Positions 1 through 6,894 of a stretch of DNA of 9,325 nucleotides are shown here, piece after piece. The DNA comes from Lachnospira sp. UBA4285 (GTDB taxonomy: Bacteria; Bacillota; Clostridia; Lachnospirales; Lachnospiraceae), in the NCBI GenBank assembly GCA_002394965.1, contig DGVL01000066.1, forward strand, positions 1 to 9,325, in the 5' to 3' direction. The number at the start of each line of letters is the position of its first letter. Positions within the stretch are counted from its first letter, which is position 1. The translations under genes were made by a program, and so were the position numbers. The notes beneath the pieces were generated by a model, which had not been told where the DNA came from, ran no database searches, and was given only the letters and a program-made list of their open reading frames with translations.

Positions 1-176
1 CAAAGTAAACTTTGTTACAAAGGGTGCTGTCAGCCACCCCATGATGTAACGCCACTTTAGATAGTAATATCTATTGAGGTTAAAGGTCGGAGACGCAAGT
101 CGTTAGTACGACTGGGCAGTTACAAGCCCATGACCTTTAGGTCGTGGGTAGTTGACGGAAAAACTCCTGGATGATA
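1..176 (+). ncRNA. 3' part of TnpB-associated guide RNA (omega/reRNA) and IS200/IS605 right end
   Basis: This is the right end of an IS200/IS605-group element whose tnpB would lie left of the window. Four hairpins follow one another: CAAAG/CTTTG (1-5 with 10-14), TAGATA/TATCTA (58-63 with 68-73), AGTCGT/ACGACT (98-103 with 108-113) and a 9-bp stem CCCATGACC/GGTCGTGGG (127-135 with 140-148, loop TTTA, one G-U wobble). The last stem is followed by GTAGTTGAC (148-156), the ending I associate with this family. In characterised TnpB systems the transcript of this end is the scaffold and the bases just beyond the element act as the guide, so the native guide would begin near 157. The exact boundary could be off by a few bases. 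No convincing tnpB reading frame remains in 1-60: two frames are open for only 15-19 codons, with no TnpB motif. Confidence 0.75.
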
Positions 177-310
177 TGCAAAATTCACGGCCGGCGAGGC
201 CGGGAAGGGACTTGCCGTGTGTGTATCCGTATCTTAAGGCAGAACCACACCAAAAAGCAAATGCAGCCCGGGACGCCAAGGCAAAACGAAGCGGATCCAC
301 GTCCGATTGA
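152..310 (+). pseudogene. Possible 3' remnant of a gene interrupted by the IS right end
   Basis: An open frame runs from the element terminus (TTG at 152, preceded by an in-frame TAG at 149) through an ATG at 176 to TGA at 308-310, giving about 44 residues from the ATG. The tail is Lys/Ala/Arg-rich and hydrophilic (ANAARDAKAKRSGSTSD) and looks more protein-like than the overlapping frames. No Shine-Dalgarno sequence precedes 176, so this may be the cut-off end of a gene into which the element inserted. I do not recognise the family. Chance openness of a short frame is the main alternative. Confidence 0.25.
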
Positions 311-522
311 TGCCTGGCAGGTGCCTGATAGCGGATTTAGTGATTCTTTAGACTTGCGACAGAAACTGTTCTCAGAATTCACGAAAGTTGAAGGCTTCCA
401 ACAAACTTGCTTCACAGATCCCGCGTACTATACAGAGCATAAGAACGAAACATACAAAGCGCCATCCCCCTGACGCATTCGTTCTTTTGAATCATACATT
501 TCATACTTTCCCCCTTCTAAAG
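311..522. other. Gene-free stretch between IS remnant and terminator
   Basis: No gene with a credible ribosome binding site is visible. One frame stays open to 473 but crosses the IS remnant and has no recognisable domain. A 9-bp inverted repeat, AAGAACGAA (441-449) with TTCGTTCTT (478-486), is separated by 28 bases and followed by only a short T run, so it is at best a weak structure. The stretch probably represents degraded sequence or the 3' untranslated end of whatever transcript is stopped by the terminator just downstream. Confidence 0.5.
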
Positions 523-551
523 TGCTCCTGCGTGGTCAGGAGCATTTTTTT
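523..551 (+). terminator. Rho-independent terminator
   Basis: A perfect 8-bp stem TGCTCCTG/CAGGAGCA (523-530 with 537-544), loop CGTGGT, is followed at once by seven T residues (545-551). It stops + strand transcription arriving from the IS element and remnant region. It therefore insulates the esterase gene, which has its own promoter downstream. Confidence 0.9.
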
Positions 552-598
552 GTCTTGCTGCAGGAGAAGGGCTGTCCGACTCCGGGGCGCCCGCCGCT

Positions 599-627
599 TT
601 TCATTCCTTCTGCCGGGGGCGTATAAT
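599..627 (+). promoter_or_regulatory. Candidate sigma-A promoter of the esterase operon
   Basis: A consensus -10 box TATAAT lies at 622-627. TTTCAT (599-604) sits 17 bases upstream as a weak -35. Transcription would begin near 634, giving a leader of about 27 bases before the ATG at 661. The position just downstream of a strong terminator supports independent transcription of the following genes. Confidence 0.6.
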
Positions 628-660
628 GCAGGAAATACGCATTCTGTGGAGGCAGAGCAG

Positions 661-1464
661 ATGGAGGGAACACAGCAGGCTTGCACAGCAGGGACTTTTG
701 ATCTTTTCCTTTTCATGGGCCAGTCCAATATGGCCGGCCGCGGAATAACAAGTGAGAGATGGCCGCAGGAAGCCCCTGTTCCGGACCGGGAAGCGGGGGC
801 CGAGTACCGGGCGGTCACGGACCCTGCAGGGCTGCATCCGGTCCGCGAGCCATTCGGCGTGAATGAAAACCGGACGCCGGGGATCCATGACGGTGCCATG
901 AAGACTGGCTCGATGGTGAGTGCATTTGTCAAAGTGTATTATCAGGAGACGGGCGTTCCGGTGCTGGGTGTGTCCGCGTCAAAGGGCGGCAGCAGCATCG
1001 CGCAGTGGATTCCGGGTGCGCCGGAGGGGTACCTGGCCGATGCGATGGAGCGTCTTGCCGCCTGTGAGGCATACTGCAAAGCGCACAGCCTGATGATCCG
1101 CCACCGCTTCGTGCTCTGGTGCCAGGGAGAGACAGATGGCGACCTTGGCACAGACGATGACCGGTATCAGGAGGAATTCCGGAAGCTCCTCTCTGCTCTT
1201 TTTGCGCACGGTATCGAGCGGCTGTTCATGGTGCGCATCGGAAGATGTAATATTCCGGGAGCATATGACCGCTATGACCGGATGATCGCGCTGCAGGATA
1301 AAATTGCATCGGACACGCCAGACGTCGCGATGGTCAGCACCTGTCTGGCCGACATGCGCTCGCGCGGGCTGATGAAGGACTCGTTCCACTACTACCAGCA
1401 GGCATACAATGAGGCCGGCGAAGAAGCGGCCAGGAATGCGGCAAAGCTTGTGGCCGGGAGATAA
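661..1464 (+). CDS. SASA-domain (CE6/sialate O-acetylesterase-like) carbohydrate esterase
   Basis: This 267-residue protein has the SGNH-type hydrolase signature of the SASA family (sialate O-acetylesterases and CE6 acetylxylan esterases). LFMGQSNMAGRG (17-28) carries the nucleophile Ser22. SKGGSS (107-112) supplies an oxyanion-region block, WCQGETD (153-159) is the conserved Gln-Gly-Glu block, and the C-terminal Asp240-x-x-His243 (DSFH) completes the triad. The family removes O-acetyl groups from sugars; the actual sugar here cannot be read from sequence. There is no signal peptide or membrane segment, so the enzyme is probably cytoplasmic. The start is fixed by GGAGG at 648-652, eight bases before ATG 661. 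The frame is open back to 388, but that extension spans the terminator and promoter and is rejected. The M20 peptidase gene follows after 66 bases, probably in the same transcript. Confidence 0.88.
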   Translation: MEGTQQACTAGTFDLFLFMGQSNMAGRGITSERWPQEAPVPDREAGAEYRAVTDPAGLHPVREPFGVNENRTPGIHDGAMKTGSMVSAFVKVYYQETGVPVLGVSASKGGSSIAQWIPGAPEGYLADAMERLAACEAYCKAHSLMIRHRFVLWCQGETDGDLGTDDDRYQEEFRKLLSALFAHGIERLFMVRIGRCNIPGAYDRYDRMIALQDKIASDTPDVAMVSTCLADMRSRGLMKDSFHYYQQAYNEAGEEAARNAAKLVAGR

Positions 1465-1530
1465 TCCCCGGGCGACTCCAGCTGATTTCAGGCGGATATG
1501 CACTGAAGACGGAGCGGGAAGGAGAGGCAG

Positions 1531-2805
1531 ATGACGGCTGTGAGACCATATACAGAAATCATGCAGTACATTGACGCGCATCAGGATGACATGATCGCGA
1601 TGTGGAAGGAGCTTGTTGAGACGCCCGGCAGCAGCCGGAACCGGAAGGCGGCTATGCAGGTGGAACGCCGGCTGGCCGGGATCTTCCGGGATATGGGGCT
1701 TGACGTGACGGAGCATGATGTGGGACCGGTTAACAGCTGTCTTCTCGAAGCGGTGTGGGGCAGGGAGAGGACGGGAAAGCCGGTCCTGTTCGGCGGGCAC
1801 TACGACACGGTCGAGCCCTGCCCGGCGCCCGGGAACATGCCGGGAAGCGGTGGAGGCCAGGATGTCCCGGGCAGGGATCGCGGTGAAGATGCCCCGGATG
1901 TGCGGGACGGCGACGGCACAGCACATTTCAGGATCGAGAGCGGAAGAGCACACGGACTTGGCGTGCTTGATATGAAGGGCGGCATTGTGATCGCAATCTG
2001 GGTCATCAAAGCACTGCAGGCGGCTGGCTGGAAAGAACGGCCGGTCCGTATTCTGCTGGCAGGTGATGAGGAGAAGGGACATGCCGATTCCACAACCGCG
2101 GAACTGCTCACCAGACTTGCATCCGGGGCGCTCGTGTGCTTCAACATGGAGACCGGCCGGATGAGCAGGGAGATCTGCGTCGCCAGACGCGGCGGCGGCG
2201 ACGGCATCATGATTGTTCATGGCGTGGCGGCACATGCTGGCAATGACTATCTTCGCGGCCGCAATGCCGTGGTTGAGGCCGCGCACAAGGTGATCGAAGC
2301 GGCCGCGCTGACCCGGCTGGACGCGGGTACGACGGTGAGCCCGACGATCATTCAGGGCGGGCAGGTTCCGAATGGGATTCCCGGAGAGTGCCGCATTATC
2401 ATCGACACCCGGTATACCAGCCCTGACGAGAAGCTCCGGATCATGGAGGGCCTGCGGAAAATTGCAGAAAAGCCATCTGTCCAGGGGACACACACGGATT
2501 TTCGTTTCGAGGAATATATGGGTCCCTTTACGGAAACACCGGATACAGATGCTCTGGCCGACTTTCTCTCCGAAGAATCCGAAAAGCTCGGATTTGGCGC
2601 GATGGGGCGCTGCCGCCTGGGCGGGACATCGGATGCAACATATTTTCAGGCGGCCGGCGTTCCGACGGTCTGCGCCGTGGGCGTCCGCGGAGAATTCAAT
2701 CACACCTGCCGGGAGTATGCGGTTGTGGATTCCCTGTTTGAACGGGCGAAACTGCTTGCCTGCGCAACTTTGGATCTGGATGCGTTCGGTGCGGGACAGG
2801 GATGA
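1531..2805 (+). CDS. M20 family metallopeptidase (CPG2/ArgE/DapE-like)
   Basis: This 424-residue cytoplasmic di-zinc amidohydrolase shows all metal-site motifs in order. FGGHYDTV gives His90 and Asp92, and GVLDMKGG gives bridging Asp147. AGDEE gives the catalytic and metal Glu180/Glu181, METG gives Glu207, and FNHTC gives the last ligand, His391. The inserted dimerisation domain (about 215-330) contains AAHAGND with His235, which in glutamate carboxypeptidases completes the neighbouring active site. Such enzymes cleave amide bonds of peptides, N-acyl amino acids or folate-like compounds; the substrate is unknown. The start is set by AAGGAG at 1519-1524, six bases from the ATG. Residues about 101-131, between the His90 block and Asp147, form a Gly/Asp/Pro-rich stretch longer than the connecting loop I expect for the family. 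It lies 66 bases after the esterase and 66 before the DUF554 gene. Confidence 0.92.
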   Translation: MTAVRPYTEIMQYIDAHQDDMIAMWKELVETPGSSRNRKAAMQVERRLAGIFRDMGLDVTEHDVGPVNSCLLEAVWGRERTGKPVLFGGHYDTVEPCPAPGNMPGSGGGQDVPGRDRGEDAPDVRDGDGTAHFRIESGRAHGLGVLDMKGGIVIAIWVIKALQAAGWKERPVRILLAGDEEKGHADSTTAELLTRLASGALVCFNMETGRMSREICVARRGGGDGIMIVHGVAAHAGNDYLRGRNAVVEAAHKVIEAAALTRLDAGTTVSPTIIQGGQVPNGIPGECRIIIDTRYTSPDEKLRIMEGLRKIAEKPSVQGTHTDFRFEEYMGPFTETPDTDALADFLSEESEKLGFGAMGRCRLGGTSDATYFQAAGVPTVCAVGVRGEFNHTCREYAVVDSLFERAKLLACATLDLDAFGAGQG

Positions 2806-2822
2806 GAGGAAAGTGAGAAGCT

Positions 2823-2851
2823 TTGCATCATACTGGTTTCTGTTTTATTAC
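2823..2851 (+). promoter_or_regulatory. Weak promoter candidate before the DUF554 gene
   Basis: TTGCAT (2823-2828) and TATTAC (2846-2851) are 17 bases apart in the AT-rich gap before the DUF554 gene. The match to consensus is poor (3 of 6 and 4 of 6). It is listed only because the gap and the downstream gene differ in composition from the upstream operon, which would fit separate transcription. Confidence 0.2.
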
Positions 2852-2871
2852 AGATAAAAAGGGGAACGTAT

Positions 2872-3588
2872 ATGCACGCTATACCTGGGCTTGGGACGAT
2901 TGTAAATGTGCTGGCGATATTAGCCGGTGGAATAATAGGGACTCTGTTTGGTGGGCATATCCCGGAGAGGATTCGTCAGACTCTGAATGCCGGTGCTGCT
3001 GTCACGGTTTTGTTTATCGGAATCGGTGGAACTCTGCAGCGTATGCTGGTATTTGAAAACGGGACACTTCAGACTTCGGGAACCATGATGATGATCTTTT
3101 CTCTGGCAATTGGCGGAGTGCTGGGAGAAATCATTAATATCGACCGGCGGATGGAGCAATTTGGTGAATGGCTGAAGAAGAAAACAGGAAGTACCAGGGA
3201 TCCTGAATTTGTGAACGCATTCGTCGATACGTCTCTGACTGTGTGCATCGGAGCCATGGCAATAGTCGGATCCATACAAGATGGAATATATGCGGATCAT
3301 TCCATTCTTTTTGCCAAAGCGATTCTTGATATGGTAATCGTAATGGTGATGGCAGCTTCTAAGGGGAAAGGTTGTACATTTTCAGCTATACCGGTGGGAG
3401 TTCTGCAGGGATCTTGTACACTGATGGCGGCAGCGGTACGTTCTCTGATCTCCGATCATGCGATGGCCGGTCTTTCCTATATCGGTTCGATTTTAATTTT
3501 CTGCGTCGGATTAAACTTGTTGTTCGGGCGAAAAGTCCGGGTGGCTAATCTTCTGCCGGCACTGATAGTGGCAGCCCTGTGGCCGTAA
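2872..3588 (+). CDS. DUF554 family integral membrane protein (YqgA/YdfK-like)
   Basis: This 238-residue, very hydrophobic protein is of the DUF554 family, represented by E. coli YqgA and B. subtilis YdfK. It begins with the family-type GLGTIVNVLAILAGGIIG (6-23) and has the hallmark CIGAMAIVGSIQDG (125-138), with a following DMVIVMVMAASKG block (153-165). Likely membrane segments lie near 9-26, 41-54, 70-89, 124-137, 147-163, 171-190, 200-218 and 223-237. A charged loop (90-113, DRRMEQFGEWLKKKTG) lies between the third and fourth. The biochemical role of the family is not established; transport is a guess. ATG 2872 is preceded by AAGGGG at 2859-2864, seven bases away. The gene is visibly more AT-rich in third positions than its neighbours, so its place beside the catabolic genes may be secondary. 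Confidence 0.9.
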   Translation: MHAIPGLGTIVNVLAILAGGIIGTLFGGHIPERIRQTLNAGAAVTVLFIGIGGTLQRMLVFENGTLQTSGTMMMIFSLAIGGVLGEIINIDRRMEQFGEWLKKKTGSTRDPEFVNAFVDTSLTVCIGAMAIVGSIQDGIYADHSILFAKAILDMVIVMVMAASKGKGCTFSAIPVGVLQGSCTLMAAAVRSLISDHAMAGLSYIGSILIFCVGLNLLFGRKVRVANLLPALIVAALWP

Positions 3589-3597
3589 AGATCGGAT

Positions 3598-3656
3598 AAG
3601 CAGGCCAAGGATGATCGTGAGACCATTAACGATGTTACCGACCAGAAGGCCTGCTT
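3598..3656. repeat. Widely spaced 9-bp inverted repeat downstream of the DUF554 gene
   Basis: AAGCAGGCC (3598-3606) is perfectly complementary to GGCCTGCTT (3648-3656), with 41 bases between. There is no T run after the right arm, so it is not a standard terminator. On the minus strand the enclosed sequence reads as a short hydrophobic segment (EAGLLVGNIVNGLTIILGLL), which may be chance or the trace of a lost membrane gene. Confidence 0.35.
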
Positions 3657-3695
3657 CAATGGTTGTGACGACCCGGCAATCGGCTGGTTTCCGTC

Positions 3696-3724
3696 TTGTT
3701 GTACTGCCTATTAATATTTATACT
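3696..3724 (+). promoter_or_regulatory. Candidate promoter of the amidohydrolase/heparinase operon
   Basis: TTGTTG (3696-3701) and TATACT (3719-3724) are 17 bases apart in the most AT-rich part of the gap. A small palindrome CTATA-TTTG-TATAG (3723-3736) overlaps the -10 box and could be an operator. The transcript would have a leader of about 135 bases before ATG 3866. Confidence 0.45.
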
Positions 3725-3780
3725 ATATTTGTATAGACCTGCGGATACAGACTGATCTCGAGGGAAATATCACAAGGACG

Positions 3781-3801
3781 GATTCTTTCACATGAAGAAT
3801 C
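3781..3801 (+). promoter_or_regulatory. Leader hairpin or operator-like inverted repeat
   Basis: GATTCTT (3781-3787) pairs with AAGAATC (3795-3801) across a 7-base loop, inside the presumed leader of the amidohydrolase gene. No T run follows, so it is not a terminator. It could be a regulator-binding site or a leader structure. It does not match a riboswitch I recognise. Confidence 0.3.
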
Positions 3802-3865
3802 GCAACCTGCTCTTCCGATGCCTACTGGACGCAGGAAACGAACGAAAGCAGAAAGGTCGTTAGTC

Positions 3866-4789
3866 ATGAACAAAAAAACAGATGTGATCGATGCGCACAT
3901 GCATCTTGTTCAGTATGTGGCGGGGATCGGCGCGGAGGGTGAGCTGCGCTGGAAGGGCGACGGGATGGCGCAGTACGCGGACGGGCGGATTTTCAGGCTG
4001 CTGCCGGAGCAGTTCGCTGACGGCAAGGTTACGCCGGAAGATGCGCTTGCAGCCATGGACCGCTGCGGCGTGAGCAAGGCCGTGCTGCTGCAGGGACATT
4101 ACATGGGCTTCCAGAATCTGTACTCGCTGGACGCGCAGGAGAAGTATCCGGAGAGGTTTCGCGCGGCGGTGTCCTATGACCCTTGGTCGCGCGACAAGAT
4201 CAGGATCCGGGACTATCTGATAGAACAACGCGGAGCCGGGATTGTTAAGTTCGAGCTGAGTACCGGATCCGGATTGATGTGCAATCATCCGACATTTGCC
4301 ATTGACGGCGAGGCTATGCGGGAGGAGTTTGACTACTGTGATGAGCACGGCGCGGTCTGTGTCCTTGACATCGGCAAGTGCGGAGCGGAGAGCTGGCAGC
4401 CGGAGGCTGTGCGGCGCGTGTGTCTGGCGCATCCAGAGATGAAGTTCGTCATCTGTCATCTGCTGGCGCCGTCAAAAGCGACGGCGAACACGGCGCTTGA
4501 AAAATTGCGGCACCTGACTTTGCCGAATGTATGGTTTGACCTCGCGGCGCTGCCGCACAACATGGCTCCAGACCGGTATCCGTATCCGGCAGCGGCGGCG
4601 CTTGTCCGCCGGGCGGCTGATATCGTCGGGGCGGACCGCATCCTGTTCGGGTCGGACTTTCCGTCTACGCTCAATACCGACAGCTATGAGCACCTGATTG
4701 ATTTTATCCGGGAATCGGAAGAGTTCTCGGAGGAAGAGAGAGAAGCGATTCTATGCGGGAATGCGGAGACGGTATATTTCAACTCGTGA
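3866..4789 (+). CDS. Amidohydrolase_2 family metal-dependent hydrolase
   Basis: This 307-residue TIM-barrel hydrolase belongs to the amidohydrolase superfamily. Strand 1 ends in IDAHMHL with the metal pair His11 and His13. GIVKFELSTG carries Lys128 in the region where related enzymes have a strand-4 residue, FVICHLLAPS gives His198, and ILFGSDFP gives catalytic Asp264. The C-terminal GNAETVYFN helix is typical of the family ending. Members hydrolyse lactones or amides, or decarboxylate small aromatic or sugar acids; the substrate cannot be assigned here. There is no signal peptide. An in-frame ATG at 3818 has no ribosome binding site, whereas ATG 3866 has AAAGG at 3852-3856 nine bases away, so the shorter form is chosen. 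The heparinase gene follows 158 bases later, separated by a possible small ORF, and is likely co-transcribed. Confidence 0.88.
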   Translation: MNKKTDVIDAHMHLVQYVAGIGAEGELRWKGDGMAQYADGRIFRLLPEQFADGKVTPEDALAAMDRCGVSKAVLLQGHYMGFQNLYSLDAQEKYPERFRAAVSYDPWSRDKIRIRDYLIEQRGAGIVKFELSTGSGLMCNHPTFAIDGEAMREEFDYCDEHGAVCVLDIGKCGAESWQPEAVRRVCLAHPEMKFVICHLLAPSKATANTALEKLRHLTLPNVWFDLAALPHNMAPDRYPYPAAAALVRRAADIVGADRILFGSDFPSTLNTDSYEHLIDFIRESEEFSEEEREAILCGNAETVYFNS

Positions 4790-4799
4790 AATTTCCGTT

Positions 4800-4919
4800 A
4801 TGCAGCAGAAGTTGTACGACGCGGAAGTTGTCCGCATGAAGGATATGCTCGGGAAACAGAGCGGCGGCAGTTCGATCGCGGATCTGAGCAATGAAGAACT
4901 GATGGAATTGCTGGGGTGA
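4800..4919 (+). CDS. Possible small protein, 39 residues, between amidohydrolase and heparinase genes
   Basis: ATG 4800 opens a 39-residue frame ending with TGA 4917-4919. It begins ten bases after the amidohydrolase stop and ends 28 bases before the heparinase start. The peptide is acidic and looks helical, with no membrane segment; the end (ADLSNEELMELLG) has the look of a short amphipathic helix. There is no good Shine-Dalgarno sequence before 4800, so translation would rely on coupling to the upstream gene. I do not recognise the family, and it may simply be spacer. In its favour are the protein-like composition and the tight fit between two genes. Confidence 0.45.
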   Translation: MQQKLYDAEVVRMKDMLGKQSGGSSIADLSNEELMELLG

Positions 4920-4947
4920 AGGTGAAGTTGTGCAGAGGGATTAACAC

Positions 4948-6870
4948 ATGAAAACGATTTTAAGCGACTGTATGTTAAATTACCAGCAGCTGATTGCCGA
5001 TTTCCGGCCGCTTGCAGAAGAAGGCGGCATGAAGCCGGATTTCGGGAAGCTGAGCCGCGAGCTGTCGGACAAGCTCGTCCGCGACGGGGAATATTATCTG
5101 CAAAATTACACGTTCCCGTGCATCGCACCGTCTCTGTACATGGAGTATCAGCGGACCGGGAACCGGGTGAACTTCGAGGACGTGTATTTCACAAAGCGCA
5201 TGGCGCTGGACAGTCTCGTGCTGGCGGAGTGCGTGGAAGGAAAGGGACGGTTCCTCGACAGGATAACGGACGGAATCTATTCTATCTGCGAGGAGACGGG
5301 CTGGTGGCTGCCAGCGCACAATTCGTATTCAAGGCGGCAGACGGATGAGGCAAAGACAGAGGGGGCCACTGCGCTTCCAAACCCGGATCGTCCCATACTG
5401 GACCTTTTTGCCTGCGAGACCGGTGGGATTCTGGGTGTCACATACTATCTTCTGAAGGATGAGCTGGCGAAGGTCGATCCGCTGGTGCCCATGCGCATCC
5501 GCGAGGCGCTAGAAGGCCGGATCATCCGTCCGTACCTGACCGACTTTTTCTGGTGGATGGGCGACGGATCTCGCAGTCTGAACAACTGGACGACCTGGTG
5601 CACCATGAACGTGCTGCTCACCTGCCTGACAATGGGAGAGAACCAGGACACGAAGCGGAGAGTGTGCCGTCAGGCGGCGGAGTCGCTTGACCGCTTCCTT
5701 TCGGACTACCGGGACGACGGGTACTGCAGCGAAGGGCCGGCCTATTATTCCCATGCCGGTCTTGACCTGGCGGCTGATCTTGGAATTCTGAATTCCGTGA
5801 CAGACGGCGCATTCCTGGGACCTTCACGGTCAGAGCTCGTGAAAAATGTGCTCCTGTACATCTGCCGGGTATATGCGGGAAACGGCTGGTACATCAACTA
5901 CTCGGACTGCGCGGCAAGGCTCGGGAGCAACGGGCTGCGGGAATATGTGACGGGGAAGGCGTTTGATCTGCCACAACTCAGAAGCTACGGACTGAGCCGG
6001 TTTTCGCTGATGCGCCGGGCAGAGGAGAAAGAAGGCAGTCGGGCAGCGGAAGGAAACGCAAGGCAGACGGCTGGCAAGGAGAAGCCGGCCGGTGTGGACG
6101 AGGATGATCTGTACGGGAGCGCCGAGCGCAATCTCTACCTCCGCCTGCAGATGCTTTTTGCCTTTGACGAGGCGGACCGGGAAGCCACAGGCGGCCAGGA
6201 GACGGCGGCGGGCGACTTCATCTTTCGCGATGCGGGGCTTTGCATCAGCCGGTCGGCGCACCTGCTTCTGGCCGCGAAGGCCGGGTGGAATGACGACAGC
6301 CACAATCACAACGACGTGGGGAGTATCATCGTATACAAGAACGGGCAGCCGCTGCTCATCGACGCGGGGGTCGGCGATTACACGAAAAAGACGTTTTCGC
6401 CGCAGCGCTACGAGATCTGGACGATGCGCTCGTCGTATCACAACCTGCCGGACATAGACGGGAAGGAACAATTCCCCGGCCCGGAGGCGAGGGCCACGGA
6501 CGTGCGGACAGACGAGGCGTCCGGCCAGATAGCTATGAATCTGCGGGAGGCATATCCGGGGCTTGACGATGATTTCTTCCGGGAAGTGCGGCTTGACAGG
6601 GCGGCGGAGAAGATCACGCTGCACGACTTCAGTGGTCGGTCTCACCGGGTGACGCATCACTTCATGACCTGGTTTGAGCCGCGGGTTTCTTCGGACGGCC
6701 ACTCGGTGAAGATCGGGGACCTGGGGACGATCAGCTGGCGGGGAGATGGCAGCGTTCAGATTGAGAAGATTCCGCTGAAAGACAAGAGGCTGCTGCGCGT
6801 GTGGGGCGGCGCCGTGTACCGCGTGAACATTGAGGCGCAGACGGCGGATTCGGTTTTTGTGATCCGGTAA
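4948..6870 (+). CDS. Heparinase II/III family protein (polysaccharide lyase-like)
   Basis: This 640-residue protein has the two-part architecture of heparinase II/III-like lyases. The N-terminal two thirds form an alpha/alpha-toroid, with SLNNWTTWC (210-218) and SEGPAYYSHA (261-270) as conserved substrate-groove blocks containing candidate catalytic Asn212/Asn213 and Tyr266/Tyr267. The C-terminal beta domain starts near 422 and carries the diagnostic WNDDSHNHNDVGS (447-459; His452, His454, Asp456), then LLIDAGVGDYT (469-479) and RSSYHNLP (494-501). Such enzymes cleave uronic-acid glycans by beta-elimination. The substrate (heparan, chondroitin, alginate or other) cannot be decided. There is no signal peptide, so it probably acts on imported oligosaccharides in the cytoplasm. 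A charged Glu/Lys/Gly-rich linker (about 357-390) joins the domains. AGAGG at 4934-4938 and the seven-to-nine-base spacing support ATG 4948; an ATG at 4972 has no better site. Confidence 0.9.
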   Translation: MKTILSDCMLNYQQLIADFRPLAEEGGMKPDFGKLSRELSDKLVRDGEYYLQNYTFPCIAPSLYMEYQRTGNRVNFEDVYFTKRMALDSLVLAECVEGKGRFLDRITDGIYSICEETGWWLPAHNSYSRRQTDEAKTEGATALPNPDRPILDLFACETGGILGVTYYLLKDELAKVDPLVPMRIREALEGRIIRPYLTDFFWWMGDGSRSLNNWTTWCTMNVLLTCLTMGENQDTKRRVCRQAAESLDRFLSDYRDDGYCSEGPAYYSHAGLDLAADLGILNSVTDGAFLGPSRSELVKNVLLYICRVYAGNGWYINYSDCAARLGSNGLREYVTGKAFDLPQLRSYGLSRFSLMRRAEEKEGSRAAEGNARQTAGKEKPAGVDEDDLYGSAERNLYLRLQMLFAFDEADREATGGQETAAGDFIFRDAGLCISRSAHLLLAAKAGWNDDSHNHNDVGSIIVYKNGQPLLIDAGVGDYTKKTFSPQRYEIWTMRSSYHNLPDIDGKEQFPGPEARATDVRTDEASGQIAMNLREAYPGLDDDFFREVRLDRAAEKITLHDFSGRSHRVTHHFMTWFEPRVSSDGHSVKIGDLGTISWRGDGSVQIEKIPLKDKRLLRVWGGAVYRVNIEAQTADSVFVIR

Positions 6871-6894
6871 AGGTACGGAAAAAGGAGAGAAGCA

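Noticed and set aside
441..486. 9-bp inverted repeat as a second terminator
   Set aside because: The loop is 28 bases, and only a short T run follows; the compact hairpin at 523-551 is the credible terminator.
388..660. Upstream in-frame extension of the esterase to an ATG at 388
   Set aside because: It crosses a strong terminator and the promoter, is Arg/Cys-rich without family similarity, and ATG 661 has a proper GGAGG site.
979..2703. Long minus-strand open frame of 574 codons opposite the esterase and M20 genes
   Set aside because: It has no ribosome binding site, His/Arg/Pro-rich composition typical of the antisense of GC-rich genes, and spans two well-supported + strand genes.
3818..3865. 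Earlier ATG for the amidohydrolase
   Set aside because: There is no Shine-Dalgarno sequence before 3818, and the extra 16 residues are basic and precede the conserved strand-1 motif; 3866 has AAAGG at suitable spacing.
3860..4459. Minus-strand open frame of 199 codons opposite the amidohydrolase gene
   Set aside because: It is antisense to conserved metal-site motifs, with no start signal.
5830..6702. Minus-strand open frame of 290 codons opposite the heparinase gene
   Set aside because: It is antisense to a gene with clear motifs and has the same Arg/Pro/His-biased composition; no domain is recognisable.
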